Assembly: GCA_028709805.1 (NCBI GenBank)
Contig: JAQUTL010000020.1
Coordinates: 1-48,073 of the forward strand
Source of the DNA: Victivallaceae bacterium
Lineage (GTDB): Bacteria > Verrucomicrobiota > Lentisphaeria > Victivallales > Victivallaceae
DNA length: 48,073 nucleotides
Reading direction: 5' to 3'
Shown here: positions 1 through 7,134 of the stretch, one piece after another
How positions within the stretch are numbered: position 1 is the first letter of the stretch
Layout of the letters: every line of letters begins with the position of its first letter
Notes under the pieces: model-generated
Told to the model about the DNA's origin: nothing
Databases searched by the model: none
What the model saw: the letters and a program-made list of their open reading frames with translations, nothing else
Translations under genes and position numbers: made by a program

Positions 1-10
1 AGGTAAGATT

Positions 11-685
11 ATGGACGACAAAAAATGCCAATTCAGCTGCTCGGAATGCGCCGTCCGGAATTGCTATCGGCGGGACAAAAACTATCCGCCGTTCTGCCTG
101 ACCGGAGCGTTTCCCGACGCGGCGGAGAAAACGAAGGAATTGTATCGGAGCGACAGCCTGGATGGCCGCATCGCCCGTGCCGCCGCCGAAATCGAGGGGG
201 AATATTACGGCCGGCTGACCCGGCTGGAGGAAACCATCCGTTTCGCCCAAAAGCTCGGGGTGAAAAAACTGGGCATTGCCAGTTGCATCGGCTTGCTGGA
301 CGAGGCTTCGCTCTATGCCCGGATTGTCCGGACCGCCGGAATCGAAACCAGAACGGTGATCTGCAAGGTGGGGGCGATCGACAAAACCGAAATCGGAATT
401 CCCGACGATCTGAAAGTTTGCCCGGGTTGCAACGAATCGTGCTGCAATCCGGCGATGCAGGCCGAGATTCTGAATGAATGGGGAGCCGACCTCAATGTCC
501 TGGTGGGATTATGTGTCGGCCATGATGCGATTTTCACCCGGCATAGCCATGCTCCGGCGGTGACGTTCATCGTAAAGGACCGCGTCCTCGCACACAACCC
601 GGCGGCGGCATTGTACACCGCGAAATTTTACTACAGGCGCGTCATGGATGAGAAGACGTTTCCAAAGTCGCGCGCCGAATCGTAA
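11..685 (+). CDS. DUF1847 family Cys-rich putative metal-binding protein
   Basis: A 224-residue protein of the DUF1847 type. The N-terminus carries a tight cysteine set (C6, C10, C13, C18, C29), and a second cluster near residue 137 reads CPGCNESCC, so it probably binds a metal or an Fe-S cluster. No signal peptide or membrane segment is seen, so it should be cytosolic. An AGG lies 8 bases before the ATG at the very left edge. It is on the same strand as the one-carbon operon but separated from it by about 170 bp, so co-transcription is uncertain. Family assignment is by pattern recognition; the biochemical role of the family is not known to me. Confidence 0.8.
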   Translation: MDDKKCQFSCSECAVRNCYRRDKNYPPFCLTGAFPDAAEKTKELYRSDSLDGRIARAAAEIEGEYYGRLTRLEETIRFAQKLGVKKLGIASCIGLLDEASLYARIVRTAGIETRTVICKVGAIDKTEIGIPDDLKVCPGCNESCCNPAMQAEILNEWGADLNVLVGLCVGHDAIFTRHSHAPAVTFIVKDRVLAHNPAAALYTAKFYYRRVMDEKTFPKSRAES

Positions 686-858
686 TCCGGTCCACTACCC
701 AAATTTTCATATTCACAACTTTAAAAGTATTCTTTTTTGGGGGATTTCCTATAAAGATAAAATACAGCAATAAATTGCTTATTTACGGCAAGATAATCTT
801 ATTTTTTGTGCTATTATATAGCAAAATAAACAATAAAAAACAGAAAACAAGTGATGTC
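686..858. other. AT-rich intergenic region before the one-carbon operon
   Basis: A strongly AT-rich stretch between the DUF1847 gene and the MetF-like gene. It contains TATAAA- and TATTAT-like hexamers suitable for a -10 box, but no well-spaced -35 partner that I would defend. No hairpin followed by a T-run and no riboswitch-like fold was recognised. A TTG at 775 would extend the next gene by 28 hydrophobic, AT-coded residues; I read that part as untranslated leader. Confidence 0.4.
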
Positions 859-1665
859 ATGCCAGTGAAATCCAGCCAAAATAGATCATATAAAATCCAA
901 AAGGTAGTGTATCAGATCGAACTGCCGATGGTCAAACACGGCACCGAAAATCTCGCCGCCCGGCTGGGAGCCTTCGCGGAAAAGTATTGCCGGGTGATTG
1001 CGTCCGACCACGTGGTTTCGCTCACCGACAATGCGATGGGGCAACTCGCTTTTCAAGGTCACGAGCTGCTTCGGGAACTCAAGCTCGAAGTTCCGGAACA
1101 TCGGGTGATGGTCCACATCAATACCTTTCACACGCCGGCCCATCTCCACGAAATTCTTGAGAGCTGCGGCGGGCTCGGAGTCCGCGATCTCCTGATCATT
1201 TCCGGAGACGGATCGGTCCGGCTCCCAAAACTGCGTCCGGCCGACCTCGGAATCGGCGGCGAAGCGGTGACCTCGGTCGAACTGATCGCCTATATCAGGA
1301 AGAACTTCAGCGGCTTCTTCCGGCTCGGCGCCGCCTTCAATCAGTACGAGCCGCCGGATCACGAACATGCGAAGCTCATCCGCAAGCTTGAGGCCGGAGC
1401 CGATTTCGTAATCACCCAGCCGGTGATCGCGCCCACCGCGGAGATTGATGAACTCCACCGGACATTGCCGGTTCCGCTCTTCCTCGAAGCCTGGATGTCG
1501 CCCAGGATCGAACTCCTCGGCGAGTGCATCGGCTGTCAAATTGCGAGTGGAAGCGCCTTCGACCCGATCGAAGTACTACACCGGCTGGAAACGCGCTATG
1601 CCGGTCGGAGTTTTTATCTCGCTTTGCTCAATTTTGCCAAACAGTTTGAATTGGTGGTGCGTTGA
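859..1665 (+). CDS. MetF-like methylenetetrahydrofolate reductase
   Basis: A 268-residue TIM-barrel flavoprotein related to MetF, which interconverts methylene-THF and methyl-THF. Matching segments include VVSLTDN (residues 52-58), LLIISGDGS (111-119, equivalent to the LRGD strand of MetF), and the substrate-side stretch LEAGADFVITQPVIAP (177-192). It is about 30 residues shorter than E. coli MetF and lacks any fused C-terminal domain. ATG at 859 is preferred over the upstream in-frame TTG (775) because the extra residues are AT-coded and do not resemble the family; ATG 928 would cut into the first strand. Its TGA directly abuts the etfB ATG. With EtfBA next door it may pass electrons to or from an ETF rather than NADH; that is inference. 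Confidence 0.8.
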   Translation: MPVKSSQNRSYKIQKVVYQIELPMVKHGTENLAARLGAFAEKYCRVIASDHVVSLTDNAMGQLAFQGHELLRELKLEVPEHRVMVHINTFHTPAHLHEILESCGGLGVRDLLIISGDGSVRLPKLRPADLGIGGEAVTSVELIAYIRKNFSGFFRLGAAFNQYEPPDHEHAKLIRKLEAGADFVITQPVIAPTAEIDELHRTLPVPLFLEAWMSPRIELLGECIGCQIASGSAFDPIEVLHRLETRYAGRSFYLALLNFAKQFELVVR

Positions 1666-2457
1666 ATGAAAATCATCGTCTGCATCAAACAGGTTCCGGC
1701 GGCGGCTTCGGTCAGGATCGACCCGGTGACGCTGCAGTTGATCCGGGAAGGCGTCGGAAGCGTGATCAATCCGTTTGACTACCACGCACTCGAAGCCGCG
1801 CTGGCGCTCCGCGAAACGGCGGGAGGCGAAGTCACGGTGCTCACCATGGGGCCGCCCAAGGCGGAAACGGCGCTCCGCGAGGCGCTCGCCCTCGGCGCCG
1901 ACCGCGCGGTCCTGCTGACCGACCGCGCCTTCGCCGGGTCAGACACCTGGGCCACCGCCTATCTCCTCAGCCTCGCGGTCCGTAAGCTAGGCGGAGCGGA
2001 TTTGCTGCTCTGCGGCAAACAGGCGATCGACGGCGACACCGCCCAGGTCGGTCCGCAGCTCGCCGCCCGGCTGGGAATCGTCCAGGCGACCGGGGTTTCC
2101 GAGCTGAGGTTCGTCGACGGCGCGACGCTCGAAGTCCGCCGCATGCTCGACGGCGGCGGCGACCTCCTCCGGCTGCGGCTCCCCGCCCTGCTCGGAGTCG
2201 AACGGGATTTGAACCGGCCCCGGGTGCCGACTTTGCCGGGATATCTGCGGGCGGTCGACCGGCCGGTCACCGTCTGGAGCGCCGCCGAACTCAACCCCGA
2301 TCCCGCCCTGATCGGCCTCGCCGGATCGCCGACCCGGGTGGTGTCCTCCCGTCCCGCGGAACTCCCGAAACGCGATACCGTATTGGTCCGGGGAAGCTCC
2401 GCCGACGGCGCGGCGGCGATCCTGCGATGCTGGAAACCGCGAAAGGAAACGATATGA
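1666..2457 (+). CDS. etfB: Electron transfer flavoprotein beta subunit (EtfB/FixA family)
   Basis: A 263-residue EtfB. The opening MKIIVCIKQVP and the segment VINPFDYHALEAALALRE are typical of the family, and GKQAIDGDTAQVGPQLA is the nucleotide-binding stretch seen in many anaerobic ETFs. The partner EtfA follows with a 4-bp ATGA overlap, so the two are translationally coupled and surely form the heterodimer. ETFs shuttle electrons between a flavin dehydrogenase and another carrier, and some bifurcate electrons. Here the only flavin oxidoreductase in the operon is the MetF-like protein. Whether this ETF bifurcates cannot be decided by eye. Confidence 0.93.
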   Translation: MKIIVCIKQVPAAASVRIDPVTLQLIREGVGSVINPFDYHALEAALALRETAGGEVTVLTMGPPKAETALREALALGADRAVLLTDRAFAGSDTWATAYLLSLAVRKLGGADLLLCGKQAIDGDTAQVGPQLAARLGIVQATGVSELRFVDGATLEVRRMLDGGGDLLRLRLPALLGVERDLNRPRVPTLPGYLRAVDRPVTVWSAAELNPDPALIGLAGSPTRVVSSRPAELPKRDTVLVRGSSADGAAAILRCWKPRKETI

Positions 2458-3464
2458 GCAACGAACAGGCACACTCCGGAATCTGGGTTCCGGCTGAAAT
2501 CCGGCACGGCAAAATCACTCCGGCCACCTTTGAACTTCTCGGCGAAGCGGTCAGACTTGCCGCCGCCAACGCCGACAAGGTCACCGCGGTGCTTTGGGGC
2601 GGCGGCCTCGATCCGTTGATCGGCGAACTCGGCCGTGCCGGCGCCGACCGGGTGATCGCGATCGAAGACTCCCGCTTCGATGTTTTCCGCGACGAATTGC
2701 AGGCGGAGACACTCGCCGGCCTAACCGGAAAATACCGCCCCGCGATCATGCTGCTGCAAGCGGGTTCGCTCGGCCGCGCCCTCGCTCCGCGGGTGGCGGC
2801 GCTCTGTCACACCGGCCTGACCGCCGACTGCACCGGCCTGGCGATCGACCCGGCGAGCGGCGCGCTGCTCCAGACCCGCCCGGCGTTCGGCGGAAGTTTG
2901 CTGGCCACCATCCGCACCAACGGCTGTTTTCCGCAGATGGCGACGGTCCGGCCCGGCGTGATGCGGCGAATCGCCGCCGCCAAAACCGTCCCCCCGGAAG
3001 TTGTGCGTGAAAGTGCTCCCGCCGACCGCTGGAACGGGTTGAAAACGGTGCTCGCCGGTTTCGGCCGCGAAGCCGACGAGCCTTCGTTCGACGGTGCCGG
3101 GGCGATCGTCTCCGGCGGCCGCGGGCTCAATGGCGAGGGGTTTGCCCTGCTTCGGCGCTTCGCCGAACTCTCCGGCGCGGCGGTGGGCGCGTCGCGGGCG
3201 GCGGTCGACGCCAATCGGATCGGCTACCCCCATCAGGTCGGCCAGACCGGACGGACGGTCCGGCCCGGACTCTACGTCGCCTTCGGCATTTCCGGACAGA
3301 TTCAGCACCTGGCGGGGATGCAGAACTGCGAAGTGCTGGTCGCGGTCAACACCGACCCGGAAGCGCCGCTGATGAAACTCGCCGATCTCGCCGTGGTCGG
3401 CGACGCCGGAGACATCCTCAGACAGATGATCAACCAATTCCAAACGGACGGAGAAGGAAAATGA
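2454..3464 (+). CDS. etfA: Electron transfer flavoprotein alpha subunit (EtfA)
   Basis: A 336-residue EtfA. The C-terminal FAD domain is intact: VGQTGRTVRPGLYVAFGISG (262-281), QIQH (282-285), NTDPEAP (299-305) and VGD (315-317). The N-terminal half has the usual EtfA core (ADRVIAIED; PRVAALCHTGLTADCTGL). The start is placed at ATG 2454, which overlaps the etfB stop as ATGA; an in-frame ATG nine codons upstream would lie inside etfB. The downstream methyltransferase overlaps its stop by 4 bp. It pairs with EtfB and probably couples the MetF-like protein to an electron carrier; the final acceptor is not encoded in the window. Confidence 0.93.
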   Translation: MSNEQAHSGIWVPAEIRHGKITPATFELLGEAVRLAAANADKVTAVLWGGGLDPLIGELGRAGADRVIAIEDSRFDVFRDELQAETLAGLTGKYRPAIMLLQAGSLGRALAPRVAALCHTGLTADCTGLAIDPASGALLQTRPAFGGSLLATIRTNGCFPQMATVRPGVMRRIAAAKTVPPEVVRESAPADRWNGLKTVLAGFGREADEPSFDGAGAIVSGGRGLNGEGFALLRRFAELSGAAVGASRAAVDANRIGYPHQVGQTGRTVRPGLYVAFGISGQIQHLAGMQNCEVLVAVNTDPEAPLMKLADLAVVGDAGDILRQMINQFQTDGEGK

Positions 3465-4321
3465 ACGGACTCACCATCATCGGCGAACGGATCAATCCCG
3501 GCTTCAAAAGCACCCGCGGCTTTTTCGACGCCCGCGACGTGGAGTCGCTGGGAAAACTTGCCGCCGAACAGCAGTCGAAGGGGGCGAAGTACCTCAACAT
3601 CAACCTGGGCGGTCTCGCCGCATCGGAGCCGGATTTCTTCCGCGCGGTGCTCGACGAAGTGCAGCGGAAGTCGGACCTGCCGCTCAGCATCGACTACCCG
3701 GACCTCGAAGTCCAGCAGTTCGCTTTTCGCCATTATCGGCGCAGCGACCGGCCGATCGTCAATTCGGTGAGCGAACTCCGCTACAAAATGCTTGAAGTCC
3801 TGAAAAACCGTCCCGCAAAAATCCTGTTGATGGCCTCGGAACGCGAAGTCGGCGGCGAAAAGGTCGCCAACCGTACCGCCGGAGAAGTTCACGCCACCGC
3901 CCGGCGGCTGGTCGAGCGGGTGCTCAACACCGATGCGCGGCTGACCGCGGACGACCTCTTCATCGACGTGTCGGTCTGTCCGATCGCCGCCGACATGGAG
4001 GGATTGATCCCGATGGCGGTCGATGCGATCAAACTGATCGGGGCCGATCCGTTCCTCAAGGGGGTTCACATGTCGGTCGGGTTGTCCAACCTGAGCATCA
4101 TGATGCCGGCCAGAACCAGGGACGGACTGCCGCTCAAGGAATTGCTGGAATCGGCGTTCCTCACCAACACCGTTCCCTTCGGGCTCGACACCGTCATCGG
4201 CACCGCCGGACGCGACTACCGGCTGCTGGAGCCCGGCAATCCGGTGCTGGTCGGCTTCAACGAGGCGATCCGCCTTTCCGACGTCGAAGCGCTGATGCGG
4301 ATTCAGGAGCTCTATCAATGA
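3461..4321 (+). CDS. Pterin-binding methyltransferase, MeTr (methyl-THF:corrinoid methyltransferase)-like
   Basis: A 286-residue pterin-binding TIM barrel related to acetogen MeTr (AcsE), MtgA and the pterin module of MetH. Family marks are GERINP (8-13), NINLGG (46-51), SIDYP (76-80), NSVS (101-104), FIDVSVCP (167-174) and GLSNLS (207-212). It should move a methyl group between methyl-THF and a corrinoid protein. No corrinoid protein or reductive activase is encoded here, so the partner must be elsewhere or the protein has another acceptor. Starts and stops overlap the neighbours by 4 bp on both sides. A dihydropteroate synthase role is less likely, because the GLSN and NSVS motifs follow MeTr and other folate genes are absent. 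Confidence 0.82.
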   Translation: MNGLTIIGERINPGFKSTRGFFDARDVESLGKLAAEQQSKGAKYLNINLGGLAASEPDFFRAVLDEVQRKSDLPLSIDYPDLEVQQFAFRHYRRSDRPIVNSVSELRYKMLEVLKNRPAKILLMASEREVGGEKVANRTAGEVHATARRLVERVLNTDARLTADDLFIDVSVCPIAADMEGLIPMAVDAIKLIGADPFLKGVHMSVGLSNLSIMMPARTRDGLPLKELLESAFLTNTVPFGLDTVIGTAGRDYRLLEPGNPVLVGFNEAIRLSDVEALMRIQELYQ

Positions 4322-5424
4322 AAAGCCGCGTAATATCCGTCAGGCATTTCTTCGACGGCGAAAAATTGCACCCGGAGCCGTGCCGGATCGAAATCGCCGA
4401 CGGCATTTTGCGATCGGTCACTCCCGGTCCGGCGCCCGATGCCGACGAACATCATGAATGGATGCTGCCGCCGCTGGCCGAAAGCCACTGTCACCTGTTC
4501 CTCGACGGCGACGAACTCGACGCCGCGAAGCGCAAGGCGCATCTCGACGCCGGTTTCGACACCTGGCTCGCGACTGGCAGGCGCAATCTCGAACGTTGCC
4601 GCGACCTCGGCATCCGGGTCATCCGCGACGCCGGGGACGTTCACGGCGTCAATCACCGGCTCCGCGAAATCGCCGCCGGCATGGGAATCCGGGTGATTTC
4701 CGCCGGCAAAGCGATCCGCAAGGCCGGGCGCTACGGGTCCTTCATGGCGCTTGAAGTCGCGGGGGTGGATGAAATCGACGCCGCGGTCGCCGCGGTCGCC
4801 GCGGTCGCCGAGGATTCCGATACGCTCAAGATCGTTCTTTCCGGGATCATCGACTTCGCCAACGGCAAGGTCAAGGGCGAACCGCAGTTCACCCTGGAAG
4901 AACTCCGGCGCCTGGTCGACGCCGGACACCGGCGCGGACTCAGGAGTTTTGTCCACTGCAGCGGGGAAGACGGCCCTGCCCTCGCGGTCGCCGCCGGCGT
5001 CGATTCGATCGAACACGGGTTCTTCATGACCCCGGCCATTCTGGAGGCGATGGCGGCGAAGCAGATCGCCTGGACCCCGACCTTCATTCCGGTCGAATTC
5101 CAGTACCGCGAGCCGCAATACGGCGGTTGGGACGCGCCGACTCGCGGGAAACTTCGCGCCATCCTCGACAATCACGCCCGCTGCCTCAGGCTCGCCGTCG
5201 AGTACGGCGTCCCGGTGATGGCCGGTTCCGACGCGGGCAGTTTCGGCGTCCGCCACGGGTACGGATTGCTTGAGGAGCTGGCTCTGATGCGGCGGGCGGG
5301 GATGAGCGAGGAAGCGGTGTGCGCCGCCGCCACCAACGTCCCCCGGCGGCATTTTGGCCTGCCTCCGGTTCACCTTCGGCCAGGGGAAAGGGCCGACTGC
5401 ATCTTTGCCGATGCTCTGCAATAA
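4318..5424 (+). CDS. Metal-dependent amidohydrolase (TIM-barrel, imidazolonepropionase/prolidase-like)
   Basis: A 368-residue amidohydrolase-superfamily enzyme with a complete metal site: HCH (57-59) after strand 1, the lysine of LKIVLSG (carboxylysine candidate), the histidines of FVHCSG and SIEHG, and the aspartate of AGSDAG. Such enzymes hydrolyse C-N bonds, often in cyclic amides, or deaminate heterocycles; the substrate cannot be read from sequence. It is the last gene of the coupled operon (ATGA overlap), so it probably prepares or finishes the compound whose methyl group enters the one-carbon branch. Codons near 4783-4809 are a perfect triple 9-bp repeat encoding an Ala/Val run. No signal peptide. 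Confidence 0.85.
   Translation: MKSRVISVRHFFDGEKLHPEPCRIEIADGILRSVTPGPAPDADEHHEWMLPPLAESHCHLFLDGDELDAAKRKAHLDAGFDTWLATGRRNLERCRDLGIRVIRDAGDVHGVNHRLREIAAGMGIRVISAGKAIRKAGRYGSFMALEVAGVDEIDAAVAAVAAVAEDSDTLKIVLSGIIDFANGKVKGEPQFTLEELRRLVDAGHRRGLRSFVHCSGEDGPALAVAAGVDSIEHGFFMTPAILEAMAAKQIAWTPTFIPVEFQYREPQYGGWDAPTRGKLRAILDNHARCLRLAVEYGVPVMAGSDAGSFGVRHGYGLLEELALMRRAGMSEEAVCAAATNVPRRHFGLPPVHLRPGERADCIFADALQ
4783..4809 (+). repeat. Three perfect tandem copies of GCGGTCGCC inside the amidohydrolase gene
   Basis: The 9-mer GCGGTCGCC occurs three times head to tail and encodes the run AVAAVAAVA. In-frame slippage would add or remove three residues without breaking the gene. Confidence 0.9.
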
Positions 5425-5442
5425 TTACGCTTCAATCACGCT

Positions 5443-5889
5443 TCAGATGCAATAATCGAGGATGCCATGTTCGGCATTCAGAAGTTTGCAGTTGTCGATG
5501 ATGTTCTGGAGGGTGATTTTACGCATTGCTTCGCGAATTTCGGTATTGAGACCGTCCCAGATCTGACGCGACGGACAATTGCCGCTGCGGTTGCAGGTTC
5601 GGGGCGACCGCACACAGTCCACGATGGAAAGCGGTCCTTCCATCACCTCGACGATGTCCAGCAACGTGACTTCAGCCGGATTCCGGGCGATCCGGTATCC
5701 GCCCTTGGCGCCGCGGATGGAACGGATCATCTTCGCCCGGCGCAAATCGATGATCAGGCGACTGATGTATTTTTCCGAAATCTGCTGCGACGCGGCGATG
5801 TCATGAATTTGTCGGGGGGTCTCGTTCTCGTGCAGCGCCAGATCCAGCAGGATTCGCACTCCGTAACGCCCCTTGGTGGAAATCTTCAT
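5443..5889 (-). CDS. Rrf2-family transcriptional regulator (CymR/IscR-like)
   Basis: A 148-residue Rrf2 winged-helix regulator. The N-terminus MKISTKGRYGVRILLDLALH and the wing IRGAKGGYRIAR (58-69) are diagnostic. It keeps three cysteines, C92, C99 and C105 (C-x6-C-x5-C), close to the Fe-S ligand set of IscR (C-x5-C-x5-C), so it may carry a cluster. It is divergent from cysK, and B. subtilis CymR, a cysteine regulator, belongs to the same family and partners with CysK. GGAG precedes the ATG by 9 bases. A 15-bp palindrome lies just downstream of its likely -10 box, so autorepression is expected. Whether it senses cluster status, cysteine or O-acetylserine is open. Confidence 0.93.
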   Translation of the reverse strand: MKISTKGRYGVRILLDLALHENETPRQIHDIAASQQISEKYISRLIIDLRRAKMIRSIRGAKGGYRIARNPAEVTLLDIVEVMEGPLSIVDCVRSPRTCNRSGNCPSRQIWDGLNTEIREAMRKITLQNIIDNCKLLNAEHGILDYCI

Positions 5890-5915
5890 TCGCGATCGTC
5901 TCCTTATAGGTTTAT

Positions 5916-5930
5916 CTACTTTAACAGTAG
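5916..5930. promoter_or_regulatory. Operator-like palindrome O1, Rrf2-promoter proximal
   Basis: CTACT TTAAC AGTAG has two perfect 5-bp arms with a 5-bp centre. It abuts the predicted -10 box of the Rrf2 gene (5931-5936) on its downstream side, so a bound repressor would cover the start of that transcript. It matches two further sites in the same spacer. Confidence 0.75.
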
Positions 5931-5960
5931 TTAATATGCCACAAAATATCCGATTTTCAA
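5931..5960 (-). promoter_or_regulatory. Predicted sigma70-type promoter of the Rrf2 gene
   Basis: On the minus strand, -35 TTGAAA (5955-5960) and -10 TATTAA (5931-5936) are 18 bp apart. The transcript would start near 5923-5926, inside palindrome O1, and run about 35 bases to the ATG. Confidence 0.6.
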
Positions 5961-5988
5961 GCGGAACGAACGGTATTTGATATAAAAA

Positions 5989-6003
5989 CTACTAATTTTG
6001 TAG
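5989..6003. promoter_or_regulatory. Operator-like palindrome O2, between the divergent promoters
   Basis: CTACT AATTT TGTAG matches the consensus CTACT-N5-AGTAG at nine of ten arm positions. Its centre is 73 bp from O1 and 77 bp from O3, close to seven helical turns each, which would put the three sites roughly on one face of the DNA. Confidence 0.65.
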
Positions 6004-6021
6004 ATTTTGCCTGGTTGCGAC

Positions 6022-6050
6022 TTGCAAATTCACTACCGGCATGGTATATT
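6022..6050 (+). promoter_or_regulatory. Predicted sigma70-type promoter of the cysK operon
   Basis: -35 TTGCAA (6022-6027) and -10 TATATT (6045-6050) have an ideal 17-bp spacer. Transcription would start near 6057, giving a leader of about 137 bases before cysK that contains palindrome O3 and the Cys-rich short ORF. Confidence 0.7.
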
Positions 6051-6065
6051 TACCCGTAATCAATA

Positions 6066-6080
6066 CAACTAAAAAAGTAG
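6066..6080. promoter_or_regulatory. Operator-like palindrome O3, just downstream of the cysK start site
   Basis: CAACT AAAAA AGTAG matches CTACT-N5-AGTAG at nine of ten arm positions. It sits about 10-24 bases after the predicted cysK transcription start, a usual place for a repressor roadblock. Confidence 0.7.
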
Positions 6081-6118
6081 ATTTTGTTTCCGGAATCTCA
6101 AAATGGGAGGATCAAATC

Positions 6119-6184
6119 ATGGTGTGTTGTTGCTGCGGAAAAGAGACGGGGAAAGACAGTTATCACTGGAGGAAAACAACGTAG
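6119..6184 (+). CDS. Putative cysteine-codon leader peptide upstream of cysK
   Basis: A 21-codon ORF starting MVCCCCGK, with four consecutive Cys codons (TGT TGT TGC TGC) at codons 3-6. A strong GGGAGG (6105-6110) precedes the ATG by 8 bases, so translation is likely. Its TAG stop overlaps the GGAG Shine-Dalgarno of cysK (6184-6187), and cysK starts 9 bases after the stop, so the two are probably coupled. The Cys-codon stretch 6123-6131 can pair with 6175-6183, the bases next to the cysK ribosome site. Ribosome pausing at Cys codons when cysteine is short would open that stem. No terminator hairpin follows, so control would be translational. Polycysteine leaders of cysteine genes are known in actinobacteria; this is an independent-looking case. 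Function is inference. Confidence 0.72.
   Translation: MVCCCCGKETGKDSYHWRKTT
6123..6183 (+). promoter_or_regulatory. Possible RNA stem joining Cys codons to the cysK ribosome-binding region
   Basis: Bases 6123-6131 (TGTGTTGTT) can pair with 6175-6183 (AACAACGTA): seven Watson-Crick and two wobble pairs. A small hairpin CAGT-TATC-ACTG (6157-6168) sits inside the loop. The outer stem ends at the first base of AGGAG, so its state could affect cysK initiation. This is hand-folded. Confidence 0.4.
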
Positions 6185-6193
6185 GAGTGAAAA

Positions 6194-7114
6194 ATGAGTA
6201 ATATTGCGAATACGATAGTGGAGAAGATCGGCAATACGCCGCTGGTAAGGATCAATAAACTGAACCACGGAGACGCCGAAGTTGTGGTGAAGGTGGAATC
6301 CTTCAACCCCGCGAGTTCGGTGAAAGACCGGATCGCGCTGGGAATGGTCGAGGCGGCGGAGAAAGCTGGGACGCTGAAACCCGGCGGGTTGCTCATCGAA
6401 CCGACCAGCGGCAACACCGGGATCGGCCTGGCGCTGGTGGCGGCGGTAAAAGGGTACCGGCTGATTCTGACCATGCCGGAAACCATGAGCATCGAACGCC
6501 GCAAACTGCTGCTCGCCTACGGCGCGGAGCTGGTGCTTACCGATGGTACGAAGGGGATGCCGGGAGCGATCGCCAGGGCGGAGGAACTCCATGCGGAGAA
6601 TCCCGGTTCGTTTGTGCCGCAGCAGTTCGAGAATCCGGCCAATCCGGAATATCACCGCACCCATACCGCCGAGGAAATCTGGCGCGACACCGACGGAAAG
6701 GTCGATGCCTTCATCGCCGGAGTCGGCACCGGCGGCACCCTGACCGGCGTTGGCGAGGTGCTCAAACAGCGCAACCCGGAGGTAAAAATCATCGCGGTGG
6801 AGCCGGACACCAGTCCGGTGCTTTCCGGCGGCAGACCGGGGCCGCACAAGATTCAGGGCATCGGCGCGGGATTCGTCCCCAAGGTGCTGGATACCGGAAT
6901 CATCAATGAGATCGTGCCGGTTTCGGCCGAAAACGCCGGACGCACCGCCCGCGAGGCCGCGAAACAGGAGGGGTTGCTGGTCGGAATCTCTTCCGGGGCG
7001 GCGCTGTATGTGGCGCTGGAATTGTCGAAACAGCCCGCGTTCGCGGGCAAACGGATCGTGGCGTTGCTGCCCGATTCCGGAGAACGTTACCTTTCAACCT
7101 GGCTTTTCGAATAA
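6194..7114 (+). CDS. cysK: Cysteine synthase A (O-acetylserine sulfhydrylase)
   Basis: A 306-residue PLP enzyme that makes cysteine from O-acetylserine and sulfide. The family signature is complete: NPASSVKDR with the PLP lysine K44, the substrate loop TSGNTG (71-76) and the phosphate-binding GTGGT (178-182). Length is standard. GGAG lies 6 bases before the ATG and overlaps the stop of the Cys-rich leader ORF, so its translation may depend on the leader. It is the first full gene of a 13-gene same-strand run ending at 17387. In B. subtilis CysK also acts as the co-regulator of the Rrf2-family CymR; the divergent Rrf2 gene makes a similar partnership plausible here. Confidence 0.97.
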   Translation: MSNIANTIVEKIGNTPLVRINKLNHGDAEVVVKVESFNPASSVKDRIALGMVEAAEKAGTLKPGGLLIEPTSGNTGIGLALVAAVKGYRLILTMPETMSIERRKLLLAYGAELVLTDGTKGMPGAIARAEELHAENPGSFVPQQFENPANPEYHRTHTAEEIWRDTDGKVDAFIAGVGTGGTLTGVGEVLKQRNPEVKIIAVEPDTSPVLSGGRPGPHKIQGIGAGFVPKVLDTGIINEIVPVSAENAGRTAREAAKQEGLLVGISSGAALYVALELSKQPAFAGKRIVALLPDSGERYLSTWLFE

Positions 7115-7134
7115 GCCGAAAAGGAGATATGCCC

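Noticed and set aside
6184-6193. Classical transcription attenuator between the Cys leader ORF and cysK
   Set aside because: Only nine bases separate stop and start; there is no terminator hairpin or T-run.
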